DNA of 64,000 nt from Micromonospora profundi (GCF_011927785.1 NZ_JAATJK010000001.1:2976001-3040000); one strand, 5' to 3'; counted from the stretch's first letter, positions 21,464 to 30,608 are shown. Notes: generated from the letters alone by a model not told the origin. Numbers and translations are program-made.

Positions 21464-22535
21464 GCGGCACTGGTACGGGTCGCTCCACCACCGTCGTCAG
21501 CTCCATCCGCTGGCCCTCGGCCGCCGACCGGAGCAGGGCGGTCATCGTGTCGAGTACGTGCAGCGCGACGTCGCCTCCGGCGCGCGGCGGACGCTCACCG
21601 TCGGCGGTGACAAGGTCGATCAGACCGACGCCCCGGGACGCCTCCGCGTAACCGGCCAGCGGTTCGACAACGCGCCATTCGGTGCCTCCGAGCGCGCAGA
21701 GCCGGACCGGCCCGTCGAAATTGTTCGGGTCGGGTACGGCGAGAGTGCCGGTCTCCCCGTGCACCTCGATCGGTGCGGCAGTCGTCGCGACCCCGTCGAA
21801 GCTCATGGTGATGGTGGAGAGAGCACCGTTGACGTGTTCGAGCACGCCTGTCACGTGGGTGTCCACCCCAACCGGAATCCGCTGGCCGAGACGCGGGCCC
21901 GAGCCGATGACGCGCTCGGGGCGCAGGCGGCTGACGGTTCCGCCCACCGCGTGAACCGGCCCGAGCAGGTGGATGAGCGTCGAGATGTAGTACGGCCCCA
22001 TGTCCAGCAGCGGGCCGCCGCCCGGGGCGTAGTAGAAGTCGGGGTGGGGATGCCAGCGCTCGTGCCCCGGCGTGACCATGACGGCCGACGCGGACAACGG
22101 GCGGCCGATGAGCCCGCCGTCGATCGCCGCCCGCGCCGTCTGCGTACCGGTGCCCAGAACGGTGTCCGGCGCGCACCCGACGCGGACGCCGGCCGCCGCG
22201 GCGCGTTCGACGATCGAAAGGCCGTCCTCGAACGTCACGGCGAGCGGCTTCTCGACGTACACGTTCTTGCCCGCGTCGATCGCGCCGAGCGAGATCTCGG
22301 CGTGCGCCGCGGGGATGGTCAGGTTGAGCACCGTCTGCACGTCCGGGCGGGCGAGCAGACGCTCGACGGTCAACGCCTCGGCGTCGGGGATGGTGGCCGC
22401 CGCCGCAGCAGACCGGGCAGCGTCGAGGTCGGCCAGCGCGGCGATGCTCACCGCCGGGTGGTTCGCGAGTGTGTTCAGGTACGCGCGGGAGATGACCCCG
22501 AGACCTACGACGCCGACGCGGTGCGGGTCGCCCAC
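21408..22535 (-). CDS. Gfo/Idh/MocA-family NAD(P)-dependent oxidoreductase
   Basis: A 375-residue dehydrogenase of the glucose-fructose oxidoreductase / inositol dehydrogenase family. The Rossmann motif is VGVVGLGVISRAYL, and the catalytic lysine motif is YVEKPLAVT near residue 95; the C-terminal half forms the beta-sheet domain with GGGPLLDMGPYY. The GTG at 22535 lies inside the end of the ThuA gene (31-base overlap), so the two are one operon. Family members oxidise or epimerise sugars and cyclitols, often at C3; substrate here unknown. It converges with and overlaps the DUF2470 gene by 56 bases. Confidence 0.88.
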   Translation of the reverse strand: MGDPHRVGVVGLGVISRAYLNTLANHPAVSIAALADLDAARSAAAAATIPDAEALTVERLLARPDVQTVLNLTIPAAHAEISLGAIDAGKNVYVEKPLAVTFEDGLSIVERAAAAGVRVGCAPDTVLGTGTQTARAAIDGGLIGRPLSASAVMVTPGHERWHPHPDFYYAPGGGPLLDMGPYYISTLIHLLGPVHAVGGTVSRLRPERVIGSGPRLGQRIPVGVDTHVTGVLEHVNGALSTITMSFDGVATTAAPIEVHGETGTLAVPDPNNFDGPVRLCALGGTEWRVVEPLAGYAEASRGVGLIDLVTADGERPPRAGGDVALHVLDTMTALLRSAAEGQRMELTTVVERPVPVPLTPRRAASAALRRGRRSW

Positions 22536-23215
22536 ACCATCCCCCTCTCGATGACGGTACGGACGCCCGGGTGCTCCAGCACGTCGAGGCTGTGCCCCGG
22601 GGTGGTCACGACGACGCGCCCGGCACCCCAGAGTCGGGTCCAGATCGCCGGCGAGGTGACCGGCCGGTGCCACGGATGCCACTCCTGCGTCGGGTGGGTC
22701 GTCACGGCCAGGACGTCGATGAGGTCGTCGTGCAGCACCCAGTACTGCTCGGTGACCAGGTCGAAGTCCTCGATTCCCGTGGTGATCGGGTGTTCCCGGC
22801 CGAGGTCGGTGATGCGCACGGTGTGCGGCAGGAAGTTGTCCTCCTCGCCACCGTGACGCTCGCACGGCTCCCGACCCGGGTGGGTCGCGAACTGGCCGCC
22901 CACCAGATGCAGGTACTCAGAGGACGCGCGGAACGAGTCCACGATGCCGCCGTGCCAGCCGGTGAACCCCGTACCGGCGATGACCGCCGCGCTGAGGCCC
23001 GCCGACTGCTCCGCGGTGATCTGCGACATCGTCATGCACTGCACGACGAGGTCGGTGCCGGCCATCTCGGCGGCGTCGGCGTAGATCTCCGTCGACTCCT
23101 CGACCCGTACGACATAACCACTTCGTTCGAGGAATGGGATGAACAACTCCGTCGCCTCGACCGGCCGGTGCCCCTCCCAGCCGCCCCGGACCACCAACGC
23201 TCTCCGCTGCGCCAC
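22505..23215 (-). CDS. ThuA-like domain protein
   Basis: A 236-residue protein of the ThuA family (class-I glutamine-amidotransferase-like fold), named for trehalose utilisation. Recognisable elements are RALVVRGGWEGHRPVEATELF, TGFTGWHGGIVDSFR and the C-terminal WGAGRVVVTTPGHSLDVLEHP. GTG 23215 is preceded by GGAGGGAG. It is the first gene of the ThuA-Gfo operon; this pairing is widespread in actinomycetes and is associated with disaccharide or glycoside oxidation. No transporter or sugar hydrolase lies next to it here. Confidence 0.87.
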   Translation of the reverse strand: MAQRRALVVRGGWEGHRPVEATELFIPFLERSGYVVRVEESTEIYADAAEMAGTDLVVQCMTMSQITAEQSAGLSAAVIAGTGFTGWHGGIVDSFRASSEYLHLVGGQFATHPGREPCERHGGEEDNFLPHTVRITDLGREHPITTGIEDFDLVTEQYWVLHDDLIDVLAVTTHPTQEWHPWHRPVTSPAIWTRLWGAGRVVVTTPGHSLDVLEHPGVRTVIERGMVWATRTASAS

Positions 23216-23340
23216 CCTCGCTCCCTCCGTGCCTGTCGAGAACCGACACCGTACTCGCGGTTGCCGCCTCGGACCATTGACGCGGAGTACGCTTCGGCCG
23301 TCGCAGCGGAAGACCCGCCCGGTGGGCGCCTGCTGGGTCG

Positions 23341-23365
23341 GGATACTCAGGACGGCCGAGTATCC
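23341..23365 (+). promoter_or_regulatory. Inverted repeat upstream of the four-gene operon
   Basis: GGATACTC (23341-23348) and GAGTATCC (23358-23365) form a perfect 8-bp inverted repeat with a 9-base spacer, centred about 55 bases before the start codon. It lies between the divergent ThuA gene and the operon at 23408 and is a good candidate for a regulator site. Confidence 0.5.
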
Positions 23366-23394
23366 GGCATCAGGCGCCCCACTCGAAGATCCAA

Positions 23395-23400
23395 TAGCCT
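23395..23400 (+). promoter_or_regulatory. -10 element TAGCCT of a leaderless transcript
   Basis: TANNNT hexamer whose last base is eight bases before the GTG at 23408. Transcription would begin at or next to the start codon. There is no Shine-Dalgarno sequence. Confidence 0.5.
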
Positions 23401-23407
23401 GGGGCGC

Positions 23408-24949
23408 GTGGTGACATTCCTGCGCCGATGGACGTTGCGCTTCGCGAGCTTCGCCCTGACCTGGCTCTACACGCTGTACCGGATCCATCCGGCGATGTGG
23501 CGGCTCACCGCGCGTCAGTATCGTCCGTACATGGGTCGGTTCGCCCGGCTGCACGCCTGGATGACCTGCCAGTTCGCCGCTATCGACGTGCCCGCGTACG
23601 GCGACTACCTGCGCCGCAACCATTGGCGGTTCCGGTGGTTCGACCTGTCGTCGTACCCGCCCACCGACAAGCGGTCCTACGTGCAGGCGTACCCGGAGGC
23701 GCAGCGTTGTTGGCACGGTGAGATCGAGATCGCCGGCAGCGTGGTCGACGAGTCGTCGGGCTCGTCCGGTCAGCCGTTCAACTGGATCCGCAGCCGCCGG
23801 GAGTTGCGCTCGGTCCACAAGAACCTGGCCGGCTACGCCACTATGGTGTTTCCGTCGAAGCGGCGGTTCGTCATCAATGCGTACTCGATGGGTGCCTGGG
23901 CCACCGGGACCAACACGGGCATCGCCATGTCCACGATCGCCATGGTGAAGAACACCGGACCGGACCTGCAGAAGATCGTCGACACCCTGCGGTACTTCGG
24001 GCCTGGCTTCGACTACATCGTCACCGCGTACCCGCCGTTCCTCAAGCATCTGCGCGACAAGCTCGACGCCGAGGACTTCCCGTGGGCTGAGTACCGCATC
24101 AGCGGCCTGGTCGGCGGTGAGGGGATGACCGAGGCGCTGCGCGACTATCTCCAGGAGCGGTTCGTCAAGGTGCGCTCCGGCTACGGGGCCAGCGACCTCA
24201 CCATCGGCATCGCAGGTGAGACCGACTTCAGCGTCTGGGTCCGCCGGCGTCTGCGTACCGACGTCGCGCTGCGGACCGCCCTGCTGGGGGCCGACGAGCA
24301 TCGGCTGCCGATGGTCTTCCAGTACAACCCGCTCGAGACGTACCTGGAGACCACCTCGGACCAGGAGGTGCTCTGCACGATCAACTCGACGGCGCTGCTC
24401 AGTCCCCGGGCCCGCTACAACATCGGCGACGAGGGCCGACTGGTCTCGTACCCGGACGTCGTGGCCGCCATCGCCGACCCCGAAGCGCGGGCCGAGGCGG
24501 AGCGCGCCTGGCAGGTCGACCGGATGCGGCTGCCGTTGCTGTTCCTGTACGGCCGCAAGGACAGCACGATCTCGTACATGGGCGCCAACATCTACCCGCA
24601 GGACGTCGAGTACGGCCTCTACACAGGCAATGCGCAGGCGCACCTGCTGCAGAGCTTCTGCCTGGAGTTGACCGAGCAGGCCGACCTGGAGAGCCGGCCG
24701 GTCGTCCACCTGCAACTTCGCGAGCACCTGGCGCTCGACCCCGACCAGCGTCGAAGCCTTGTGGACACCTGTCGCGCCGGGGTCCTGCGTCACCTCGCCG
24801 AGGTCAGCCGCGACTTCGCCGAGTCCCTCGCCGAGGATCCGTCCGCCGCCGACCTGCGGGTGGAGGTCCACGAGTTCGGCACCGGCCCCTTCGCCGACGC
24901 CGCCTCTAAGATCAAAAACGTGTACCTGGTGAAGGGCGTGACGGTGTGA
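23408..24949 (+). CDS. Adenylate-forming enzyme, PaaK/CapK-like (acyl-CoA or acyl-AMP ligase family)
   Basis: A 513-residue protein resembling phenylacetate-CoA ligase / coenzyme F390 synthetase-type enzymes, which activate a carboxylate as acyl-AMP. The Ser/Gly-rich ATP loop is ESSGSSGQPFNW (about residue 115). Further family-like stretches are GYGASDLTIGIAGE, the C-domain hinge region YNIGDEGRL and LPLLFLYGRKDSTISYMGANIYPQDVE. The N-terminus is basic and hydrophobic. A GTG at 23408, directly after a TANNNT box, is the likely start (GTG 23411 also possible). It heads a four-gene operon with GTGA or ATGA overlaps. The activated acid is unknown. Confidence 0.75.
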   Translation: MVTFLRRWTLRFASFALTWLYTLYRIHPAMWRLTARQYRPYMGRFARLHAWMTCQFAAIDVPAYGDYLRRNHWRFRWFDLSSYPPTDKRSYVQAYPEAQRCWHGEIEIAGSVVDESSGSSGQPFNWIRSRRELRSVHKNLAGYATMVFPSKRRFVINAYSMGAWATGTNTGIAMSTIAMVKNTGPDLQKIVDTLRYFGPGFDYIVTAYPPFLKHLRDKLDAEDFPWAEYRISGLVGGEGMTEALRDYLQERFVKVRSGYGASDLTIGIAGETDFSVWVRRRLRTDVALRTALLGADEHRLPMVFQYNPLETYLETTSDQEVLCTINSTALLSPRARYNIGDEGRLVSYPDVVAAIADPEARAEAERAWQVDRMRLPLLFLYGRKDSTISYMGANIYPQDVEYGLYTGNAQAHLLQSFCLELTEQADLESRPVVHLQLREHLALDPDQRRSLVDTCRAGVLRHLAEVSRDFAESLAEDPSAADLRVEVHEFGTGPFADAASKIKNVYLVKGVTV

Positions 24950-25392
24950 GGACCAGCGACTTCTCGGCTGCGCCTCCGGTGGGCCAGGCGACAGCGATGT
25001 TCGTCGGCGCCACCCGCTACCGCGGGCCGCGCTCGATCCTCACGCTCACCCGTGTGTGGTTCAAGATGGTGCGGCAGATGAAGCGGATGGACGGCTACCG
25101 GTGGCACACCGTGTATTACCAGTTCCCCTTCACTCTCGGCACCATCGCCTTCTTCAGCGACCGCGACGCGCTGCTGAAGTTCGCCCGCAGCCGCCACCAC
25201 CGCGACCTCATGTGCTGGGTCACCGATCACGGCACGAAGAACGCGACCGGTGGCTACATCCGCCTGTACAACGCCGAACCCGAGGGCTACAGCAACGGCG
25301 TCTGGCGGGCCGAGTCCGACGGCATGGCACACATACCGACCTTCACCCCGCTGTCCACCGAGACGTCCGGCCCGACGGTGCACCGCTCATGA
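24946..25392 (+). CDS. Small protein, possible dimeric alpha/beta-barrel monooxygenase-like fold
   Basis: 148 residues, no signal peptide or membrane helix. The middle part (SILTLTRVWFKMVRQMKRMDGYRWHTV, then GTIAFFSDRDALLKFARSRHHRDLMCWV; described in two pieces) resembles the order of elements in DUF4188/antibiotic-monooxygenase-like ferredoxin folds, where a strand reporting on a single field is followed by a helix beginning near a dimer interface. This resemblance is weak and I would not assign an activity. It starts with GTG overlapping the upstream stop (GTGA) and ends overlapping the next start (ATGA), so it belongs to the operon's function. Confidence 0.7.
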   Translation: MRTSDFSAAPPVGQATAMFVGATRYRGPRSILTLTRVWFKMVRQMKRMDGYRWHTVYYQFPFTLGTIAFFSDRDALLKFARSRHHRDLMCWVTDHGTKNATGGYIRLYNAEPEGYSNGVWRAESDGMAHIPTFTPLSTETSGPTVHRS

Positions 25393-26474
25393 GGCTGGTT
25401 CCCGTGCAGTCGAGGGCTGACCTGCGGGCGTTCCTCGACTTCCCGCTCCGGCTCCACCCCATCGACCGGTACGTGCCCCTGCTGTCATCGGTCATCGCGA
25501 ACCACCGCCGCACGGCCGAGCTGTTCCTGGTCCGCGATCGACACGGCGCCGTCGTGGGACGTACCAGCATGCACCGCAGCGCGGCCTTCGACGCCAAGGT
25601 TGGCCCCCGGCAGTTGTTCGGGCACACCGAGTTCGTCGATGACGACGACGTCTTCGCCGCCATCATGGACGGCGTCGAGGCCAGGGCCGGCGGCCGACCG
25701 ATCTTCGGCCCGGTGGCGCTGCTGCCCAACCAGACCGGCGGGGTGATCACGTCCGGCTTCGCCGACCGCGGCTTCGTGGACTCCGCGTGGAACCCCGCCT
25801 ACTACCCGACGATGTACGAGCGGCATGGCTTCCACCGTCGCTTCGAGGCGGACACCTGGCTTGTCGACCTCGACGGTACGGCCGCCGGCGACCACGACCA
25901 CGGGTTCGCCTTCGACGACGCCCGTATCGCCGCCGAACAGCTCGTCATCCGGCACGGCTCCCGGTGGCGCCTGCGCAGTCAACTGCCGATCCTGCGGCAG
26001 ATGCTCAACGCGAGCTTCGCCCAGCTCGGCTACTACACCACCATCTCCGCCGAGCAGTTGGCGGAGCAGACGGACGGCCTCGCCTTCCTGCTCGACGAGT
26101 CGCTGCTTCTCTGGTTGGAGAAGGCGGGCCGTCCCGTCGCGTTCGTCGTCACAGTGCCGGACATCTCCGAGTACCTCATGAGCATCGGCGGCCGGCTCGG
26201 CGTCACCAACCAGGTCCGCCTCCTCGCCACCCGCAACCGGTACCGTCGTGACGCCGTCCTCATCATCAAGGGCACGGTGCCCGACGAGCAGGGCAAGGGG
26301 TACCTGACGCTGCTGTCCCGGGAACTGCACCGCAACCTCGCCAGCAACGGGTACCGCACCTTGCGCAGCACCTTCGTCGAGCGGACGAACGACGCCTCGG
26401 CCGCCCAGTACCGGCGCGCGGGCGGACGGCCGCTGCACGGGTACACCTTCTACGAGAAGGTGGCGGCGGCGTGA
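25389..26474 (+). CDS. GNAT-like N-acyltransferase domain protein
   Basis: A 361-residue protein. The C-terminal part (about residues 280-358) has a GNAT-like acetyl-CoA motif, GTVPDEQGKGYLTLLSRELHRNL, followed by a late strand-helix pair ending FVERTNDASAAQYRRAGGRP; the N-terminal half resembles a second, degenerate copy. Such double-GNAT proteins transfer acyl groups to amines or act as uncharacterised peptidoglycan-type acyltransferases. It uses an ATG overlapping the preceding stop. In this operon it could transfer the acyl group made by the adenylate-forming enzyme, which is inference only. Confidence 0.7.
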   Translation: MRLVPVQSRADLRAFLDFPLRLHPIDRYVPLLSSVIANHRRTAELFLVRDRHGAVVGRTSMHRSAAFDAKVGPRQLFGHTEFVDDDDVFAAIMDGVEARAGGRPIFGPVALLPNQTGGVITSGFADRGFVDSAWNPAYYPTMYERHGFHRRFEADTWLVDLDGTAAGDHDHGFAFDDARIAAEQLVIRHGSRWRLRSQLPILRQMLNASFAQLGYYTTISAEQLAEQTDGLAFLLDESLLLWLEKAGRPVAFVVTVPDISEYLMSIGGRLGVTNQVRLLATRNRYRRDAVLIIKGTVPDEQGKGYLTLLSRELHRNLASNGYRTLRSTFVERTNDASAAQYRRAGGRPLHGYTFYEKVAAA

Positions 26475-27367
26475 GCTGGGTGCAGCAGTTGCGGGCCAAC
26501 GAGGCGATCTGCAACCGGGCACCGAGCGCGCACAACACGCAGCCGTGGCGACCGGAATACCAGGCCGACAGGATCGTCATCGATGTCGACGCGGCCCGCA
26601 GCCTGCCCGACTCCGACCCGACCGGCCGCGATCTGGCCCTCGGCATCGGCGCCTTCGTGGAGACCTGCCTCATCGTCTCCGCCGAACTCGGTCTCTCCGT
26701 CGCCGCGGCCCCCGGCCCGCAACTGATCCCCGCGGCGAACCGCTACCGGACTCCCTTCACGATCGCCGACGTCGAGGCCCGCCGGGTCGCCCGTGGTCCC
26801 TACGAGCCCGGGTACGTCGACGCTGACGTCATCGCCGACCTGGAGCCCGGCATCGCGCACGTTCCGGCCCGGGATCTCGCACCGGATCTGGAGGTCGCCG
26901 ACCGCTGGATGTTCGGCACGCCAGCCGTCGCTGTCGAGTTGCGGGACTGGCTGCGCCTCAGCCCACGCCATCCCCGGTACCACCTCGACGGGCTCACCGA
27001 CCGGGCGCTCGCCCTGTCCCGGTCCGATGCGTGGGCCCTGTCCGCCGCGCTTCGCGCGTACCCCGTCACCCGCCGGCTGGGCCTTGCGGCCCTGCTCGCC
27101 GCCAGCGGCCGCGGCCTGCTGCGTTACGACGGCAGCGTCCTGGTCCTGCTCGCCGACGGCGACGACCACATCGCCGCGGGCAGGCGCCTTCTGCGGACGT
27201 GGCTGACTCTCGCCCGGCACGGCCTGGCGGTCCATCCGCTCAGCCAGCTCATCGACTGCCCGGCGACGGTCGCTCGGCTCGCAGAGCGGGTGGGCGGCCA
27301 ACCCCTCGCGGTGTTTCGCGTCGGTCACCCTCTCGCCGAGCCGGTCCGCTCAGCACGACGCATGTAG
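26471..27367 (+). CDS. Nitroreductase-like protein (Acg subfamily)
   Basis: A 298-residue FMN-fold protein. The N-terminal APSAHNTQPWRPEY (about residue 18) is the NxQPW signature of nitroreductase-like proteins, and the layout resembles the Acg subfamily, in which the lid can bury FMN and activity is often lost; ADGDDHIAAGRRLLRTWLTLARHGLAVHPLSQ (read as two parts) is the C-terminal family helix. The GTG overlaps the upstream stop (GTGA). It ends the operon; roles could be reduction, dehydrogenation of an azoline or flavin storage, and none can be chosen from the sequence. Confidence 0.8.
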   Translation: MSWVQQLRANEAICNRAPSAHNTQPWRPEYQADRIVIDVDAARSLPDSDPTGRDLALGIGAFVETCLIVSAELGLSVAAAPGPQLIPAANRYRTPFTIADVEARRVARGPYEPGYVDADVIADLEPGIAHVPARDLAPDLEVADRWMFGTPAVAVELRDWLRLSPRHPRYHLDGLTDRALALSRSDAWALSAALRAYPVTRRLGLAALLAASGRGLLRYDGSVLVLLADGDDHIAAGRRLLRTWLTLARHGLAVHPLSQLIDCPATVARLAERVGGQPLAVFRVGHPLAEPVRSARRM

Positions 27368-27436
27368 GAATCTTTCCTGCATCAATATTTAGTGGTATCT
27401 ATTTCACACCGATCCTCCTAACCACCGGAGAGCGAC

Positions 27437-28240
27437 GTGTGGAGATCCCGCCTGGCAACTCTCGCCCTGAGCCTGGCCACCGCCACGGCTGCCACCCTCA
27501 CCCTGACAGCGCCCGCACAGGCTGCGCCCGCCGACCACTACGTCGCCCTCGGCGACTCCTACTCCTCCGGAGTGGGTGCCGGTAGCTACACCGCCGAAAG
27601 CGGTTCCTGTCAGCGCAGCACCAACGCCTACCCGGCGCTGTACGCCACCAACGTGCGACCCGCGTCGTACCGCTCGGTCGCCTGCTCCGGTGCCACCACC
27701 ACCAGCGTGATCAACACGCAGCTCAGCGCGCTCAGCGCCACCACCACACTGGTCAGCGTCACGGTCGGCGGAAACGACGTCGGCTTCGCCAACATCATGA
27801 CCACCTGCGTGCTCTACGGGACCACCGACTGCGTGGCAGCCGTGCAGGCCGCCGAGAACAAGGCCCGCGCAGACCTCCCCGCCCTGCTGCGCGCCGTCTA
27901 CAACGGAATCCGCACCCGCGCGCCCTCGGCCCGCGTGGTGGTCGTCGGCTACCCGGTCTTCTACCAACTGGGTACGACGTGTGTGGGGCTCAGCGCCACC
28001 TCCCGCGCGAAGATCAACGAGGGCATCAACCTGGTGGTTGACATCATCCGAACCGCCGCCCAGGCCGCCGGCTTCACCTTCGCCGACGTACGGTCGAAGT
28101 TCGTCGGGCACCAGTTGTGCAGCTACGGCGAGAAGTGGTTGCACGCCTTGAATTTCGCGAACATCGGCGTCTCCTACCACCCGACTGCGGCAGGCCAGTC
28201 CGGCGGCTACTACCCGGTCTTCCGCTCCGTCGCCGGCTGA
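27437..28240 (+). CDS. Secreted SGNH/GDSL lipase-esterase
   Basis: A 267-residue exported hydrolase. The signal peptide (basic start, hydrophobic 8-25, cleavage after about AQAA at 30) is followed by block I GDSYSSG with the nucleophile S41, block III GGND, and the catalytic His in SYHPT (H248). Six cysteines in the mature part allow three disulphides as in the Streptomyces SGNH lipases. GTG start with GGAGAG six bases upstream. The 70-base gap before it is unusually AT-rich and probably holds its promoter. Likely substrates are lipids or acylated plant polymers. Confidence 0.92.
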   Translation: MWRSRLATLALSLATATAATLTLTAPAQAAPADHYVALGDSYSSGVGAGSYTAESGSCQRSTNAYPALYATNVRPASYRSVACSGATTTSVINTQLSALSATTTLVSVTVGGNDVGFANIMTTCVLYGTTDCVAAVQAAENKARADLPALLRAVYNGIRTRAPSARVVVVGYPVFYQLGTTCVGLSATSRAKINEGINLVVDIIRTAAQAAGFTFADVRSKFVGHQLCSYGEKWLHALNFANIGVSYHPTAAGQSGGYYPVFRSVAG

Positions 28241-28263
28241 CGCCGAGGGCGCCTGAACGGTCG

Positions 28264-28301
28264 GGCCTGTGGGTGCGGCTGATGAACCGCACCCACAGGC
28301 C
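28264..28301. terminator. Bidirectional hairpin terminator
   Basis: Perfect 15-bp stem (28264-28278 with 28287-28301) and 8-base loop, between the convergent SGNH esterase and GH30 xylanase genes. Confidence 0.85.
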
Positions 28302-28333
28302 TGACCGGATGGCGACGAGCCCGGTGAGCTGCC

Positions 28334-30067
28334 TCAGAGGGTGAAGACGAGGGTGGAGATGCTGCGGGCACCCACGTTGATGGTGGCCTGACCCCCGTTG
28401 ACGGCTGTCGGCTGACTGGCGGCGTTGGCGTTCTGCGAGGTGAGGTAGTGCTCCGCCCGCGTGACGTTCTGCGGGGCTTGGACCACTGCGTTGTTGACCG
28501 CGCTGTTCGACCTGTTGAGGATCACCAGAGTGATCTTCCCGTCGCCCTGGTAGGCGGTCACCTCCAGCGGGGACGCCTTGGAACTCTTCGTCAGGGCGAC
28601 GCGCTGGTAGCCGGGGCGCACGTACTTCGCGTACTGCGAGAAGGCGTACCCGCGCTTGAGCGGAGCGCCCGCGACGGTCCCGTACGCGGACTCGCCGTCA
28701 CCGATGAAGGAGTAGTAGCGCTTGCCGTACCACCAGATGTAGGCGCTCCAGTTGGCCTCCATCGACTTGTGCACCGTACGCATGATGTCGTCGAGCGTCT
28801 CGTCCCAGACTGCCTGGTTGGCGGGGTTGCCCCAGATGTTGGAGCCGCTGCCGTCGGCCTCGTGGTGGTTCCACTCGGTCATCCACACCGGCTTGTTGTA
28901 CTGCTCGGCCAGGGAGTACGGCCGCAGCCGGCCCGACTCCTCGGTGCCGTACAGGTGCCCGCCGATGTAGCCGATGTTGTTGCGGGCTGTCGCGTCGTTC
29001 AGGGTCGGATCGGTGAAGTTGTAGTTCAGGTTCACCGCCTCGGCGACCATCAGCTTGGTGTTCTGCACCCTGGCGCCCTGGTCCCGGACGAAGGTGCGCA
29101 GTTCGGTGCCGCTCCAGTCCATCGAGTCGTAGTCCGGGTGCCAGTCCGGCTCGTTCTGCACCGATGTCACGTCGATTGTCACACCCTGGCCACGCATGTA
29201 CTGGACGTAGCTGTTCAGGTGATTGGCGTAGTCGTCGTAGTAGTCGGTCCTCAGCTTGCCGCCGTTGACCCGACTGTTGTTGGTCTTCCACGCCGCAGGT
29301 GCCGTCCACGGCGAGGCGAGGATCTTCACGTTCGACCCGGACGCCTTCGCCGTCTTCAACGAGTTCACGTGCGTCGCCCACTCACTGGACACCGGCGAGA
29401 GACCGGTACGCACGATCGACAGCCCCAACTGGTTGGGTCCCATCCCGACCAGAGTCTGCGTCTCGGCAGTCGACCACGCGCTACCCCAGATCGACTGGGC
29501 GGCACCGAATCCGTCGACCGTCTGGTACCTGGTGGCGCTGTTCACGGTGATGTCCGCCGGCCCGGTCGGCGGTGGGGTGGTCGGGGGCGGAGTGGTCGGC
29601 GGCGGGGTCGTCGGCGCGGGAGTCGTCGGCGCGGGAGTCGTCGGCGTCGTGCCGCCGGTGCAGGCCACCCCGTTCAGCGCGAAGCTGGTCGGAGCCGGGT
29701 TGCTGCCGGTCCACGAACCGTTGAAGCCGAACGACGCCGTCCCGTTGGTGGGGATGGCCCCGTTGTAGCTGACGTTGGTGGCCGTGACTGCCGCGCCGCT
29801 CTGGGTCACCGTCGCGTTCCACGCCTGCGTCACCGTCTGGCCGGCGCCGTAGGACCATGTCAACGTCCAACCCGACACCGCATCACCGTGATTGGTGATG
29901 ACGACGTTGGCCCCGAAGCCTCCCTGCCACTGCGACGACACGGCGTAGTCGACCGAACAGCCGGCGGCAGCGGCCCCCGCCGGTAGGGCTGCCGCCACCG
30001 CCGTCGATGCCAAAAGGACGGCACCTGCCGACATCATGGCCATCGTGGTCCTTCTCGGTCTTCTCAT
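28334..30067 (-). CDS. Secreted GH30 xylanase with N-terminal CBM2
   Basis: A 577-residue extracellular enzyme. A signal peptide ends near AGAAAA (about 35); residues about 37-136 form a CBM2 cellulose/xylan-binding domain flanked by two cysteines; a Pro/Thr linker ([20 protein letters not shown]) joins a GH30 catalytic domain (about 170-577). Acid/base E306 lies in SVQNEPDWH and the nucleophile E398 in [12 protein letters not shown]; the C-terminal strands form the side beta-domain. GH30 enzymes of this bacterial type cut glucuronoxylan at 4-O-methyl-glucuronic acid branches. ATG 30067 is preferred, seven bases after AGGAG. It is divergent from a LacI regulator, its probable repressor. Confidence 0.93.
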   Translation of the reverse strand: MRRPRRTTMAMMSAGAVLLASTAVAAALPAGAAAAGCSVDYAVSSQWQGGFGANVVITNHGDAVSGWTLTWSYGAGQTVTQAWNATVTQSGAAVTATNVSYNGAIPTNGTASFGFNGSWTGSNPAPTSFALNGVACTGGTTPTTPAPTTPAPTTPPPTTPPPTTPPPTGPADITVNSATRYQTVDGFGAAQSIWGSAWSTAETQTLVGMGPNQLGLSIVRTGLSPVSSEWATHVNSLKTAKASGSNVKILASPWTAPAAWKTNNSRVNGGKLRTDYYDDYANHLNSYVQYMRGQGVTIDVTSVQNEPDWHPDYDSMDWSGTELRTFVRDQGARVQNTKLMVAEAVNLNYNFTDPTLNDATARNNIGYIGGHLYGTEESGRLRPYSLAEQYNKPVWMTEWNHHEADGSGSNIWGNPANQAVWDETLDDIMRTVHKSMEANWSAYIWWYGKRYYSFIGDGESAYGTVAGAPLKRGYAFSQYAKYVRPGYQRVALTKSSKASPLEVTAYQGDGKITLVILNRSNSAVNNAVVQAPQNVTRAEHYLTSQNANAASQPTAVNGGQATINVGARSISTLVFTL

Positions 30068-30273
30068 CGACAATCTCCTAGGTGTTCGGGGCCGCCCGGA
30101 TCAGAGGCGGGTACAGGTGAGGGACGGTCGTCGCCGTCAGTGACGGTGCGCCCCGATTGGTGTGGAGGCACCCAGCCGTCCAGGTCCTCGATGGAGACGT
30201 TCCGGGTGCTGCCGCCGGGTGCGTTACGCCCACCCCAGAGCTGGGTTGTGATGCTCTGCTGCGAGGAATCATC

Positions 30274-30285
30274 GTTAGCGCTAAC
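30274..30285. promoter_or_regulatory. LacI-type operator GTTAGCGCTAAC
   Basis: Perfect 12-bp palindrome with central CG, extended on one side to GTTAGCGCTAACA, in the 541-base divergent region between the GH30 gene and the LacI gene. This core is characteristic of LacI/GalR operators. The region 30068-30608 contains no credible gene; its other visible features are the inverted repeats at 30417 and 30512. Confidence 0.75.
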
Positions 30286-30416
30286 AGGGCGGCCCGTCGC
30301 ACCCGGCGCTGAAGTCGTCGATGTCTGGCGGCGTCCGTGCTCCCAGCCGGAGCGCCACCATGCCCGCATCGACTTTCGTGGATTGAAGGGCCTCTCGTCA
30401 AGATGCGGCGAGGAGG

Positions 30417-30426
30417 TTTCGCGAAA
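30417..30426. promoter_or_regulatory. Palindrome TTTCGCGAAA
   Basis: Perfect 10-bp palindrome, extended by GTGATTTC on the right, in the GH30/LacI intergenic region. Sequences of the GAAA-n-TTTC kind are known near xylanase genes in actinomycetes, so it may be a second regulator site. Confidence 0.45.
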
Positions 30427-30511
30427 GTGATTTCTTGCACCGCGCTGGCGTGGCACCGCCCGACCTCCGGCGCAGTGACAGCCGAGGGTCGCCGGCGGAG
30501 CAGCGGTGCAC

Positions 30512-30533
30512 GAAATGTTGTCGCGAACATTTC
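30512..30533. promoter_or_regulatory. Inverted repeat 8-6-8 upstream of LacI gene
   Basis: GAAATGTT and AACATTTC form a perfect 8-bp inverted repeat with spacer GTCGCG, 75 bases before the LacI start. Candidate autoregulatory operator. Confidence 0.55.
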
Positions 30534-30596
30534 AGTGGGGCTGGCTGGTAGGCGGCTGCGGCGTACCGGCTGACCGGGCGGGCCATGGTCCACCCG

Positions 30597-30602
30597 TAGA
30601 AT
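30597..30602 (+). promoter_or_regulatory. -10 element TAGAAT of a leaderless LacI transcript
   Basis: Near-consensus -10 ending seven bases before the GTG start at 30609, leaving no room for a ribosome binding site. Confidence 0.55.
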
Positions 30603-30608
30603 TCGTTC

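Noticed and set aside
22505..24871. Long minus-strand frame extending across the adenylate-forming enzyme gene
   Set aside because: Only the part after GTG 23215 has ThuA motifs and a ribosome binding site; the rest is antisense.
22571..24949. Long plus-strand frame beginning inside the ThuA gene
   Set aside because: The segment before 23408 is the antisense of ThuA; the real protein starts near 23408 after the intergenic region.
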